Assembly (NCBI GenBank): GCA_013365325.1
Contig: JABVXV010000001.1
Coordinates: 1,302,001-1,366,000 of the forward strand
Direction: 5' to 3'
Length of the DNA: 64,000 bases
Source of the DNA: Dipetalonema caudispina
Taxonomy: Eukaryota > Nematoda > Chromadorea > Rhabditida > Onchocercidae
Made by a program: the position numbers and the translations under genes. The notes under the pieces are model-generated. The model saw only the letters and a program-made list of their open reading frames with translations. It was not told the origin of the DNA and did no database searches. Below, piece after piece: positions 27,201-40,059 of the stretch (within the stretch, counting starts at the first letter, position 1; each line of letters opens with the position of its first letter).

Positions 27201-28229
27201 TTTCGAAATTCTATTTAATCATTGTTTGTTAATTAACTTGTCCCTCTTCTCTTGTCGTATTTTAATCAGCCAAATCACCAGAAATTAATTGAATTGCTGA
27301 ATTCCTATTGATAGTTATTCTTTCCTTATGAAATTTGGCTCAAAAACTCCATGGCGTAGTGAAACACGGAAGAAATTTCTCTTAGGCTTGAAGCAAACCC
27401 GAAGGAAATGTCAAGTTGGCTGTTTGACACTAGAAATAGCAGCCCAGTAGTCCTATCAGTTGACAATAGATTAAACGATATGATTTGAAGATGTTTTAAA
27501 AGGTTCACTTTAAAGTTTTTAGTGTATGTTACATTTTTTATCAAAGTTGAAATTATGTTAACTTATTATCATCACTGTTATCAACAGGGGCTTTTTTAAG
27601 ATTTCAAATTTCAACTGATTTGAAATGCTGCTTGCAACAATTGCAATAGCATTATACTTCCAGGCAACGAATCATGTCCCGACTTATGCGATGGTTTATC
27701 ATCACCGCGGTGTTTTGTTCCAAATTCTGATACCTTAAGTGATGCAACTACAAGATCTTCACATTTGCTTATTCCGTCTACAGCTTTTCGGAGTGGATCG
27801 AAACTAAGTTTAATTAGGCAATAATTTTCTCGTTCCATATCAGTCAATAGTCCGTAAAAGGCTAATTCAGATTGTTGTGCGCCTTCTTTGTAAAACTTAC
27901 AAATATCTTTGTCCAATATCAGAAAAATCATGTAATTTGATCTGTATTTAAAAAATTCGTAGTTTTGAAGGATCTCAAACAACTGAAAATCTATCATTTC
28001 TAAGCTTGTACATACATGAAGTAGAGAATCTAATATTTCCAGATCACCATCTGAATCAACTTATCCGGAAATAATAAACGAACGGCATCGATTACAAAAT
28101 ATACTGTGTCAGTTGTTTCCGGAACGAATTGTATTGACTGTAATGGAAGCGTTTCCAGATGAAAGCAACCCGCAAGAGCTTTGTCCACGGATCATAGCAG
28201 AACTTCAAAAAGATCATGGTAATACATAG
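21270..28229 (+). CDS. rege-1: Regnase/ZC3H12-type endoribonuclease (PIN domain plus CCCH zinc finger)
   Basis: Eleven exons join in phase to about 611 aa: 21270-21388, 21707-21986, 23126-23265, 24574-24754, 25075-25268, 25719-25850, 26014-26105, 26456-26571, 26640-26988, 27664-27709 and 28043-28229. Order: a UBA-like helical segment (about 95-150), then the NYN/PIN nuclease (about 168-305) with catalytic acidic residues in VIDGSNIAM (D173), HDD (257-258) and SND (276), [13 protein letters not shown], a C-x5-C-x5-C-x3-H finger (C336, C342, C348, H352), a Pro/His-rich linker and a helical C-terminal domain (LPxF-like [15 protein letters not shown]). The family cleaves stem-loops in 3'UTRs of specific mRNAs in the cytoplasm; C. 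elegans REGE-1 restrains ets-4 mRNA. The donors at 26105 and 27709 are chosen mainly by phase and are the least certain. The UBA, nuclease and finger are fully supported. Confidence 0.93.
22255..22316. repeat. Two tandem copies of a 31-bp unit in a rege-1-like intron
   Basis: GATGCAGATCAAGATC..AATCAGGCT (22255-22285) is followed directly by AATGCAGATCAGAATT..AATCGGGCT (22286-22316). It lies in the intron between exons 21707-21986 and 23126-23265. Confidence 0.7.
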
Positions 28230-30234
28230 AATATCAGGTCTCTTGTTGGTTTCTCTGTAAAAAGGTCAGGAAAACCTTTAGTGCTCCTACCCTTTTCAAG
28301 ATAAATAAGTCTTAGTCTTCTACGCTTATCTTTTAGCTTTCATTGTTGTAATATTATTAATCGAACTCTCCCACAAATTTATTTGGATTCTATTTGAAGT
28401 ATCTGTTTCATATCTTTTCAAGGGATCAAGACCTAATCATATGATCCTGGAAATAAATGACAATAATTGTGGTTTTCGAGAAATTTATAGAGTCTTCGAG
28501 ATTGTCTGATACTTCCGGTAGATCGTCAGCATACAATGAATCACAACATTTATATACATAAGAATTTTTCTACTATCAACTATTATCGGAGAAGTAAAGA
28601 TCTGTAAATAATATGTGGATTATTTCTCGTGGTCACTCTAACAAGTCTTTATTTACTTGTTCATTTCTAATAGAAATATTCAATTTAGTTGTTTATATCA
28701 TTCATGATCATCTTAATCGCCGTCTCGGTGTTCTGTATAGTCGATTTTTTGACTGCGTCACATCACCTGACAACATTACGGCATTTGCTCATTCCATGCT
28801 TCTGCCATTATTTTGTTGGCATGACTAAATATTCCGAATATATTGATATTTCATTCATGTCTGTTTTGTAAATTTTAACCATAATTTATCCAAAAAAAAT
28901 TGATCAATAAATTTACTGGTCCATTCATATTTGATCACTATCACTGAGTGTAATGTTCATTATCAGTTCCAATGTAAATATAACTTCTGTCGCTGCATGT
29001 GAATATTCTAAACGTACTACGCGACTTTTCCACTTCGCTAAAACTCTAAATAAGTTTCCCAACACTGAGTCGCTATGCTATCTTAAGCCATCTTTTTTAT
29101 CTTCAATCTTCTTAACTACCCAAAGTACTATCAACAACCGTAAGGAACTAACTCTTGTTCAATATTTGATGTTTGGTGTTACACTCGTCAAATCTCTCCC
29201 AAGATATCAGGGTATATTCTTTAATGATAAAATGCAATTCTTTAAATCTTTTTCAATAGATTCATTTGAAATCATGATATCAAAATCTTTTTGTTACACA
29301 TAATACCAAGAACAGATGGAATGACAAATTAATGCAAAAATATAGAATTCTGACATTGAAGGAATAAGTAAAGAAAGAAAATCCTCACTTATTACCTATC
29401 CTTTAATATGCAAGCAAAAATACGTTCATCAATTCAACGATTCCACATATCATACTATATTTACATTATAAAAGCATCAGAGACGTATAAATCTAGTTGG
29501 ATATAATGAAATTAAAGCTTTCAAGATAAGTTATGACAAAAGTTTCCCAAAGTTCTAAAAATGACACCCGTAAGTAAAAAATGAGTGCTTTCTTCTGCGC
29601 TGGACAACTACAAGAAAATATAAAAATGATAAAAAAAAACCCTCGAAAACTTGTGTCACTTCTATAGCAATTCACTCGCTATTTCTTCCACATCAAGTAT
29701 CAGTTAACACCAATAATGGGAACGGATAATAAACGAAACTAACAATTTTACCAACTGTTAGACAGCTTGGACAGCACGTTATTGTCCATTGCAATTATTA
29801 AATGGGTAACAAAGAAAGCAGTTGATTTAAAGTTTACAAAAGACTGGACTTGTCCACAGAGAGATATAAATTAAGACGCCAGTAATAGAAGAATTGCAAA
29901 ACTACAACCCAAACATTTATGAAACAAAAACAGTTTACACCACTCTTAGAAAAGATAGAAATTTCCCTTTTTTCATTCGATAATGCTCCCAATCATCTTC
30001 AGTGAGAATGGTAATAATAGCGAAAGACAAACGGAAACTAGTCCAAATCATGTACACACCTATCACCACCGACCAATGACTAGAAAATTTTGCAGATATA
30101 AGGCACCAGCCAGTTTCGAAATGTAAAAACAATCATAGAGAAAAAGTTTAAATATCAGCCACTTCCTAAATTGGAGTATAGGCTGCCCTCGCTCTCAATA
30201 TGCCTTTCTTCAAAAAATTTTATTAAAGAAAAAA
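28230..30234. other. Convergent intergenic region, rege-1-like to ero-1
   Basis: Contains the 3'UTR of the Regnase-like gene (an AATAAA lies near 28905) and the short 3' end of ero-1. Open frames at 28613-29303 (plus) and 29935-30132 (minus) have no recognisable domains and ordinary AT-driven composition, so I treat them as non-coding. Confidence 0.55.
30219..30224 (-). terminator. AATAAA polyadenylation signal of ero-1
   Basis: AATAAA on the minus strand starts about 10 bases after the ero-1 stop codon (TAG at 30235-30237). If used, the 3'UTR is only a few tens of bases long. Confidence 0.55.
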
Positions 30235-33200
30235 CTAAGTCAATGCATGACGGAATTCATCAACTTCCCTGATACTTGATGCATACCTACCGAAGCTTTG
30301 AAACAAAGAGACGACCTCATTCCTGAAACAAACAACAATAAATAAATGAGATGTCAGTAAAAGGAATCAAACTAAGTGATCTCTATCATCCCTTGCAATC
30401 AATAACCTAAACAAAAGTTGGAAAGCCAAAAACATTCATGATAATTTGCTCTTTAAAAACTTTACGGAAGCTACTTTCCCAAAACGAATGAAAATAAATA
30501 ATAGAAAGTTCCTATACAAAAAAGAGAGTAGTGATAATGGTGAAATGGGTAGTGATTATGGATAAACTAGCATTACTGAGAAAGTAAAAGTTCCCTAGGA
30601 AGGCGAAAATAATGAGTTAAATACACAGTACTGGGAAATCGTGCTACAGCCTATCCTTTAAATTAAAAAACTTTTTATTCATAAATTGAATTTGAAAAAA
30701 TACAAAATTACAAAACAAAACGAATCTGATGATAAAACTTGAATAAACAATAAAAGCCTTATGAACCGCTTACGAGAAACTGTACCTTGTTAATTGAAAA
30801 GGTGGATAGACGGTGCCATCTTGAGTTTTATAATGAGAAGTTGGTAAATCCGAAAATAAAATCTTCAACGCTGTGCCCATCCCATGTGTCTGTAACTTTC
30901 CCCACAAACGACATTTATCACAGCCAACACAATCCATAATCCGTGAAATGTTGAAAAAATGTTGACGAAATTCTTCACGTAGTTCCCGAGCCGTTGCTTC
31001 AACACCCTATAAACAAGGAGAAAGAAACTTCTAAACACAATAAAGTCTTATGCAGCTCAAACTGGAACAGGCAGAACTATTTCATACGTAAGTGTTTTGG
31101 ATTAATTGGATCAAATCAAAAACACGTTCGATGATTCAAAAACTCTGCGGATAAAAAAAACAGCAACTTAGGTTTTAATAGCGTAAATCTATTTTTCTCT
31201 AAGACTTCCATCAACATATTTGAAACCTACTGTGAACATCTCAGTCTCGTCGAAAGGATTATTGAATTTTTTCAAAGTATTCATTAATTCTTCCACTGTT
31301 TTGCGTGTTTCGGCATCATCCTAGAACAAATGACTTTTAAATGCACCTAAATTACTGAATCATCCTGGCACATCTTTTAACTACATGCTTCAGAAAAACT
31401 CAGTTTTTACTGTTTAAAATCCAAAAAAAACCTTTGGATTCCCAGTGTAAAACAATTCTTTGCGAAAATAAGGTGCTGCTTTTACGAGCGCTCGCAGTTC
31501 AAAAAGATAAACAAAATAAACGTTTTTCAGCCTTTGCGGCCCTTCAGGTGTCCATTTTGTCCCGAAGCGATCTTTGAAAAGTTCTGTGTTTCTGAACCAA
31601 ATTCCATCTCCAAAACCAGCAGGACCTAAGAGAAATAAAAATTAAACAATTACTTCAGTTACAGTTCTAATCTAATCGAAACTGAATTGGAACCGCTATG
31701 CTCGTCATGTAATCGCTCTTCATCAATATCGACATTACTGCAACATTGCTTGAACAAACGATTAATGATCTCATCTGAATCAAATTCTTTGTATTTTTTT
31801 TATTTCCATGTTTTAATGGTAAGTTATATGCTGAATGAGCTAATTATCTCTTGGGGTATTTTTTTTTTAAAAAAAAAAAGTCTTATATAGGTCAAATATT
31901 TCTTGACGCACTGAAATTTGAAACGAATCTTTGCTTTCAAAGTACACCAATTTTCAGTAAACTTGCTATAATCAAAGATTTTGTAATTTAACAGCTTGCA
32001 AAAAATTCACTTGATTTGAAACTATTGGAGGCGATTGATATAGTGATTGCAGAATGCAGACCCGAAATTAAACGATAGAAAACGCGTTTTTCAAAGCACA
32101 TTCCTGCAAAAATCTTCGAAGAATTTCACATCAACAACAAACAACAGATGTGATCGGTTATGCATATTTTCTAGATAGATAAAACAGCATAATAAATTCA
32201 GGTATTCAAAGAATTTAAATAATATTTTCAACAAAAATTTGTGACACCTGAACTCACCAAAAGAATTAGGATGGATAAGGAAATTTTTGTCGAATTTCAT
32301 ATTTGGCCTGAAAAATAAAAGAATGTGCGAAATTTCAATTACTACATTGAGGGAACAAACAGTGCATGAATGCAGATATTTTTACATCTCTCAATTAAAC
32401 TTATCTTTAATTGAAATTATTAGTTTACTATATATAAATGAATGATCATCTATAAATAACTTTTTAAACGCATCGCTCTCGGAACAAAAAACTACCCACT
32501 ACTCAGTAATTATCCCAACATGCTGAATTATGATGTAAGGAGCAGTAATTCATAAATTACATCATTTTCGTTAAATAGTAATTGACAACAAGCTTATAAC
32601 TAAAGCATATGACTGTACTACAAAACTTCGTGTCTCATCGAAAAATCAATTTTTGACTAACTTAAAACAATTTTCTTGGTAAATACAAGTCCACACTTTC
32701 TGTGCGCTATCGCCTTTGTAACCCGTGTATCGTTCAGGATTTCTGGATAAGTCGACATAATGCATATCTGCTGATCCTTCATCTGAAATAAAAGAACAAA
32801 TATTTTTTCAACTGCATTATTCAGTAAATATTTTCAGTGTCCGTAAAATTCTATCAGTAAACAACATTCGAACAATCTCTAACGCACTGCAATTAAAACG
32901 AAGAAAATCCTTCAACAAATTTCCAGTGATGAAAATTTATATTTGCTCTTTCAGAGTGAGAGAAATGGAAGGGCTTGTCAAACGCATTGGGTTTTCGAAA
33001 AGCATCATCTGCACTAGAGAGGTTTAGAAAAAATTTCTTAACAAGTCTGATGATGCAAACCTTCGAAGTCACAAAATTTATCTTCGTTTTCATCGTGCCA
33101 GTCCATGTCATTCAGTTGTCGCCGATCACCTTCCGTTAAAGTCGTATCCAACGGATCGAACGTATTACTTTCTTCTTTTTCGCAAGTTGAATCAATTCCA

Positions 33201-34151
33201 CCAATCTGAGTTATAACAGAATCATTTTTCAAAGAAGTCCGATTGAGCTCAGAACGAACCACAGATATGCTGGCTGGTTGTTTCAAGCCTGATGGAACCT
33301 CATCATCACAATAACCAATGCCACATTCCTTGCTCAAGCACTGTCGATCATCCGGCCAAAATGGACAATTTTTTTCCATGTTAACCTAAAAAGAGAAAAT
33401 TTTTCGAAAGTGATGTTAAAGGTTTTGAACATACACATTTTCTTCTTAAAATAATAGTCTCTGCATTTCGCAACATGTATACTAACTTAACAAACACAAA
33501 CAAACATCTAGCCAAGAAAATCTGACTTGTTCACACTTCTTTTATTTATTCTCTGTTTTCCCATTCTAACATCTTCCTTTTCCTTTCTGCTCATATTTCA
33601 GAAAAAAAAAAGTAAAAAAATTGGCACGACATTCAAAATGTAAACTGACAGCAACTCACTTTATAAAATCTGAAAAAATCACGAATTAGGAGCTTCTGCA
33701 ATATGGGAAAGACCTCATAATTGTTGAAATTATCGATGCTCTCTGCTGTACATCTAGAATGAATTTGAATAAAGTGACAGAATGGAACATCGATTACAAC
33801 AAGTAACTTAAGATGATTGCAAACAAGTTTTCAAAGAAGTAAAACCGATAAATCACTTTAACAGTTGTCACAAATTCAACTGCTCATGCACATTTTATAC
33901 AAAAAGTTAAAGTAAATGATACATTTCAAGTGAATCAAAAGAAACATTTCGAATTTCTCCAACTATTTGATTAACAAAATTTCAAAAAAGACTAACGGAC
34001 AATCATCGATGATTCCTTGTAATTTGCAGAAGCATTCTTTGTTGGGCTCAAATTGTGCCCAAACTTCATGTTCCAACATACATAGCAATAATAATACAGA
34101 AATAGCTGTCAATACCACGAATGAATGATAGATTCGTTCCAAGACAATCAT
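30235..34151 (-). CDS. ero-1: ERO1 endoplasmic reticulum oxidoreductin (FAD-dependent thiol oxidase)
   Basis: Ten exons join in phase to 476 aa: 33997-34151, 33660-33753, 33061-33385, 32662-32782, 32258-32307, 32011-32103, 31432-31625, 31231-31320, 30786-31006 and 30235-30322. ERO1 oxidises protein disulfide isomerase in the ER lumen and passes electrons via FAD to oxygen. Visible: a hydrophobic leader (residues 12-25 or so); [14 protein letters not shown]; the shuttle-cysteine region [31 protein letters not shown]; the FAD-contact block [35 protein letters not shown] with the active-site C-x2-C pair; and the terminal helix [19 protein letters not shown]. Length equals the usual animal ERO1 of about 470 aa. 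The exon at 32011-32103 is small, but it carries the FAD block and keeps phase 1-1. No ER-retention tetrapeptide is seen, as expected for this family. Confidence 0.96.
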
Positions 34152-34390
34152 TTATCAGTGATGATATCGAATTATCATTTAACTTATATACAAAAAATGG
34201 ATATTATGCAGCATCTTATCATTGTCTATGATAATTGATAACACGCGGAGATGATATAAGATGAAAAGAAAGTCACAAATATTCTCAATGGTAATTTCTC
34301 TCTCAAACTATAACGAAAGAGAGAAGGAACGATGACGTAGCATAAAGGAATTAAAATAGTAATGGTGATGGAATTAATAGAGAGGAAGAG

Positions 34391-34450
34391 ATGAAGAGAT
34401 GGAGAGAGAGAGAGAGAAAGAAAGGGAGAAAGAGAGAGAGAGGGAGAAAG
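34391..34450. repeat. GA-rich microsatellite about 250 bp upstream of ero-1
   Basis: AGAGAGAG blocks with AAAG and GGGAG interruptions, homopurine on the plus strand. Confidence 0.9.
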
Positions 34451-37400
34451 ATAAAATCTAGTCGAGAACAACGGTACTGATTCATTTCCGAGAGTTTCCG
34501 TCTGTACTATAAAACTATGAATTGTCCCAAAGAATTCTTCTAATTAATTTAAAACAAAAATTCCACAATTCTTCAAAACAATCGGTATCATTCAGTACGT
34601 ATCTATCATAAACAAACGGTAAAATATCCCACAATATGAAATGAATTAACTTAACAACAAATTCGTTTATTAGCAACATCAGATTACTTCGAAATATTTT
34701 TACTTTATTCTCCAATATCTATCGTCTTCGCTCATATTCTTTTTTACAATTGCTATCACTAATTCACCAAATCTCTTCCTATATCACAGTGACTTTCATA
34801 ATTTTTATCTTTCTCTTCTCATCTCTTCACCTCTTGCTTTCTTTTCACATATACTTACTGTCTCAGTATATGTAATATTTATGTAAATAGGCAGGATGCT
34901 GAAATAAAGTGAGGGGAGGGTGTGTGTGTGTGTGTGTCTATGATGTGTATTAAATAATTTATGCTTTCAGGTAATCCGAGTAAGATTTCAAGAAATCGGG
35001 ACAGCAATTTATCCGAACTCGGTTGGCAGAGTTCAATTTATTCTTACGAAATAAGAAGTGTAGCATTTGATCAAGTTGACCTAAATTGCGATAGTTTAAA
35101 CTTTTAAATCTCTGTTGTTGGAGAATATTTTGAAAAGGAAAAATCAATAAACTATAGTAAAACAAATATGCATAGTGCAACAAAAGGGCAAAAAAAGAAG
35201 TCATAAAAATCGAAAAAAAAAAATCGAGTGATTAAGGGATGAGTTTGATTAGATTATGCTATCCTATTGCTACACGTACGTCATCGAATTTCAATACTTC
35301 ACCCGTTAACGTAGTAACCTACATGTGTCAATCATAACATAATTCATTAACAATAGCAACAAATACATTGGTCGAATGAATGACAAGATGGACGGATATT
35401 TGGGATCAAAGTTGAATGAAACAAGTTTATTGTCTTAAATCATATCTCGATATACAACAATAATATAAAAAATTGAATAAATTTCATTTGAAAACATTGA
35501 ATGTTGGTACTGTATTGCGTAATAATTCCTTGAAAGTAAAGAGTGAGGTCAAAGTTAAAATTTAGAACAATTTATATCCGACAAATATCTGCGTAAAGAA
35601 AGTGTTTAAAATTAAAAGTTTATAAAGTTTTCAACCTGTTATATAGTGCATAATTTCATCCAGGGCAAGCGACATTTTTATTTTATGCTTAATTTTGAAT
35701 CATTCTTGTTAGTTCATTTCATTTCAAAATTTTAATTCATTGAAACAGATGAGTACTGAGTTTTATTCCATGTAGATTTAATGTTTAGGACAGGAACGAG
35801 ACTTCCAATACTTACAAATAATAAGAATTTAGGCTGAAATGAAATGGAATTTAAAAGGAATTCACAATGTTAATATGACATTTCTTTCGATAGTTAAGTC
35901 CAAAATAGAAGAAAATTTCTCTCAAGTCTAAATTTCGTAAATGAAAGTTCGATTGATTAATTCCTAATCGGATAATGAAGTCTTTTTTTTTTTTTGCTGT
36001 ATTTACAGAAACTTCTTATCAACAATTGTTCAGATATCATCCTGCATTTTATCATTTATTTTTGCCTTTCTTTTTTTTTTTTTCCTCTAATGCTAACAAC
36101 ATAATCGGAATGAAATTTGTCACTATTTCATTATTCTATTTTTAAACCCTACTACAACATCCCATCTTGTGATAGATATTATTTTATGATAGATTAGAAA
36201 TGGGACAATTCTACTGCAGTTAATCTTTATTTTCAACTCTTAAAGGATTAGTGATAATTGATGTTAGTAAACTATAAAATTGTGCAACCCATTGATATCT
36301 CATCAACTTTATTAGAATCTGAACGGTTTCAATGTTTCCACTCTTAATTTCGAATAGGACATTATAAATATGTTTTTCCAAACAGAACAATGAAATTGTG
36401 ACAAATTTCCAAATGAAGAGTAGTGCGGGATATACAGGATGCTACGTCATTTGTTGATAATAAATTTTTTCTTTTTCAAGTAAACATTTTTTGTATGGTA
36501 TACCTGTCAATCTATCCATATATTTCAACAGTCCATATGCTTCTTCATAAATTTATACATCCAAAATCAACAATTCGATTCCTCTAACAATCATATTTCT
36601 CTTACAGAACTTTTCGTAAAATCAACTTTTAAAGAATTAATTCTTCCATTTGACAGGAAAAAATGATATCTTCACTGATGGAATCATTCCTCATATCGTC
36701 TCTTATTAGGATCATTTGACATTCTTTTCCTTGGCTTTTTAATCATTTTTTTTTCTTTTCTTTCCATTTATTCAGCACTCTTCCGAATAATAACTCTTTT
36801 AAAGAGAGAAAAAAAAAAAAAACAAAAAATGGTCGAACAGCAGAAAGATAGAAAGAGAAGACGATAGTTTCAAACTTTCCTCTTTTCCATTAAATACATC
36901 CAAATCCCAGTTTAGTTGGATGAAAATTAATTTAAAAAAAAAGACTGATCCGAAATTTTCGGGACTAAAAAACTGTCAACAACTGTCACAATAGCGAGTT
37001 TTATTTCAATTTCATTCATAACAGCTTGGTAATGAGCAATTATAAGATGTGAAACAATGCATACGCGATATGAACAACGATGTGACAAATATAAAGACAG
37101 AAGACAAAAAAGGAAATAAAATTTATGAACTAGACATGGAGAGATAACAAGAATGAAACAATTATTATACATCAGTAAAATCAATGCAAAATTTTAAGTG
37201 AAGTAAAAGCATATGAGAGCAAACAAAAATTTAAATCGGGATTAAAATATTGAAAACTTAAAAAGGTGACTGGTAAAGAGATGTCATTTTCGTGCAGATC
37301 AATTCAAAATAAAAATAAGCACAATCCAATTTTTTCCTCCTCGAAGTATGCTTGAAAATTGAAATGTATGATGTTAAAATGTATTTTGCAACTAATATAA

Positions 37401-38386
37401 GAAATCAAAACAGAGTAACTGTTTTTGAAACGTGCTAAAATTAGAGGTAAGAAGAAAATCAAACTACGACATGCTCCAAACAAGTTTGAAAGGCAAATCA
37501 TAATTTAGAAAATATATATGAAGATTCATAGTATATAAGTGGGAATCTACTCAAGAGTCAAAGCTTCGCAAAAAAACCAGTCTGTTTTCGAAATATAAAG
37601 CAAACGATAACCCAATAAAAAGAAGGAATTGAGCAATGACAAAACATATTTCTCATTATAAGAAAAGGACTTATTGTTTCCACAGTTGTAAGATTAATTG
37701 TATGATTTGTTTTCTCAAACAGAATTCAATCACTGACTTATAAGGTGACATGAGATTCTGAATTTGAAAAATTATAGCAAAAAATTTGGAGTTAGACAGA
37801 TAGATAAACCTAAAGGGAATATGGATGATTGAGAACTATAACCGATAAACTTTTACAGATGTATAGTTCCTGGCCACGTCCTAAACAACTCAGCAGTATT
37901 ATATCAAATGAAGATTGAATTAGCCAAGTGACACATGCTGGAATCAGCGGAAGTCTGACAAATGGAACTAACGATGAACTAGTTATTCAGACGACATCTT
38001 CAACTATAAACTGGAAAATCTGATAGTGTTATGTGTATGTGGGTTTAAACAGAGATTATATAGATAAGGAATAAAATTGAGTATTTTTTTACTAAGTAAA
38101 ATTTATTCTTCTATTTTTGTTTTAACTATTGTAACTAAACAGTTCTTCATTGTTGAATAGTCTCTTAACATGTGGAAATGTTATTAAAAGAGGAGAAGTT
38201 TATGAAATCTTTTAAATCTTCAAAAAATTTCGAGAAAATACTAAAATAACTTCAGAAGGATGTTCTGATTTTTGCTACAAATCCTCATACTATTAAGTAA
38301 GCAAAATGAGTAGACAAATGAAACGAGTAGATAAATTTTAAGTTTATTTTTAGAAAATAATCAAGTAGCAGTAGTATGAATTATAT

Positions 38387-38388
<2 letters not shown>

Positions 38389-38422
<34 letters not shown>
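38389..38422. repeat. Poly-A run just downstream of the Rab stop codon
   Basis: About 34 consecutive A on the plus strand, reading as poly-T in the Rab transcript direction, starting about 15 bases after the stop codon. Confidence 0.95.
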
Positions 38423-38425
<3 letters not shown>

Positions 38426-38437
38426 AAGCCAACATAA

Positions 38438-40059
38438 TCAGCTCCTAAAACAACAAGATTTCTTAACTTTGCGATCATTAAGCAAGTCAAAATTATTGCT
38501 AGTGTCCAACTGACTCGATCTTGCATTTCTCTCACCATTTTGACGTTCTAGTAAATGCTCAGCAACAGCAGTAATTACTTTACGAATACCTTCACCATTC
38601 ATTGCCGAAGTTTCGTGAAAAGCAGCACCAATCTGTTCTGCATATTGCGCTCCTTCATGATACTGCACCTCTCGAGCATTTTCCAGATCTAACTTATTAC
38701 CAACAACAAATAACGAGATAGGAACTGTCGAGCCACGTTCTACTTCTACAAAAACAAGAAATACTGAAATAAATGTTTAAGTACCGGATAGTATTCAACT
38801 TTATTTCCACAGTAAATGATGCAAACCAAAAATAACTGTTTTAGAAATTTCCTATTGGAGGTTTGTTTTATACGATAAAATCATCCTAGAGTCATTGAGA
38901 AAGTTTGCTGTATATACGATGATTAAAACAATATACAACACGGTATCTTTTCAGTTTAGTTGAGACTTCTCAAAACAAATATTTGACCCATTGTTCCCAT
39001 CAGTAAGATTTTAAATAAGCATTGAGAAGAAATGAACTCACCATTAACCCATTTTTTGATCTCTTGAAATGATTCACGCTCAGTTATGTCGTACACGATT
39101 ACTGCTGCAACTGCATTACGTAGATACATTGGAAGCTAAAAAAACGATCAACGATTTCGAATAACACCAGGTCAAACTATTTTATCTATTTTATAAGATT
39201 TCCGATCGAAATAATCCTCTAAAATAAGAGTATTTACCATGGAAGCATATCGCTCCTGCCCTGCTGTATCCCATATTTGCAGTTCAACGCTTTTACCATT
39301 CACAAGTCTTTAAAAAGGATAAATTTTACATCAAACACTGCTCAAAATTATAATCAAAGTTTGAAATTTGAAAAAACTTTAATAACAAATTTGAAAAAGC
39401 TAGTTATCAGAATTAATAGGCGTTATGCATGTTTATTCGTCACAGGAGATCGAAATTCGAGTGAAAAGTCGGGATATACACAATTTATTTACTGCTCTGG
39501 TGATCACTCTGTCATCTTTATGGTTAAAAAAAATTTGCTAACATCCCGGAAATCTTTAAATTGATATAAAAATGATGTTCACTATCCCAAATTAATTTTT
39601 ATTAAGCCACAGTCTGTACCGCCGATTTTTATAACTTACAAAAATGAAGAAATAAAGCTGGCTCCTAATGTCGGGCTAACTTTACTATAGAATCCTTGAC
39701 CATCATGTCGAAGAATAATGCTCGTTTTCCCGACACCTAAAAAATTGAAATGAAATGCTTATATAACAACAAATGTAATAACAAATGAGCAATAACTTTG
39801 ATCAAAGATATACCAAGCAAAAACACAAAAATTTTAAAGTAAATAAGTGCTTAGTTTCGTTCCAACAAATCTTTGTCCAATAAAAACCATACATTAATTT
39901 ATCTAAAAATTATTTCTATGGAAAAATATTACTACTCCTTAATTAAAAAATCAAAAAGAATCAACAATAACGAATCGCTCACTTACCACTTTTACCAACG
40001 AAAATGACTTTAGCTCTGAGATCTGGTTTAGTAATTTGAAGAGAAGAAGTATGCGACAT
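38438..40059 (-). CDS. Rab5/21/22-like small GTPase
   Basis: Five exons, 39987-40059, 39640-39736, 39238-39307, 39042-39135 and 38438-38745, join in phase to 213 aa. All G motifs are present: P-loop GKSGVGKT (22-29), switch I Thr in SPTLGASF (T47), switch II WDTAGQE with catalytic Gln74, NKLD (129-132) and TSA (158-160). GASF in switch I resembles the GAAF of the Rab5/21/22 branch, and LPMYLRNAVAAVIVYDIT resembles the Rab5-type APMYYRGAQAA block. The protein ends CCFRS, a CCxxx double-geranylgeranylation signal. Proteins of this branch act on early endosomes and phagosomes. I cannot assign a one-to-one orthologue, and the sequence is divergent for a Rab5. The start ATG at 40059 follows no other in-frame ATG and gives the usual short Rab N-terminus. 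Confidence 0.93.

Larger units (their letters stand above)
34152..38437. other. Intergenic, ero-1 to Rab
   Basis: No supported exons. Holds the ero-1 promoter side, a GA-rich tract (34391-34450), a short GT repeat (34921-34938), T tracts near 35983 and 36071, and an A tract near 36810. Short open frames on the minus strand (for example 36927-37184 and 37304-37501) are hydrophobic AT-driven readings with no family signature. Confidence 0.55.

Noticed and set aside
27611..27997. 128-codon minus-strand frame
   Set aside because: Antisense to the small Regnase-like exon region; its openness is explained by the opposite-strand coding sequence and AT content.
28953..29303. 116-codon plus-strand frame downstream of the Regnase-like gene
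   Set aside because: No domain, no splice support; most likely 3'UTR or intergenic sequence.
30155..30286. Alternative last intron and exon for ero-1 ending near 30155
   Set aside because: Reading straight through gives [18 protein letters not shown] and a stop, matching the conserved ERO1 C-terminal helix, so no final intron is needed.
31687..31890. Possible extra ero-1 exon (acidic minus-strand reading) or plus-strand gene
   Set aside because: No match to ERO1; the missing FAD-block exon was instead found at 32011-32103 in the right phase.
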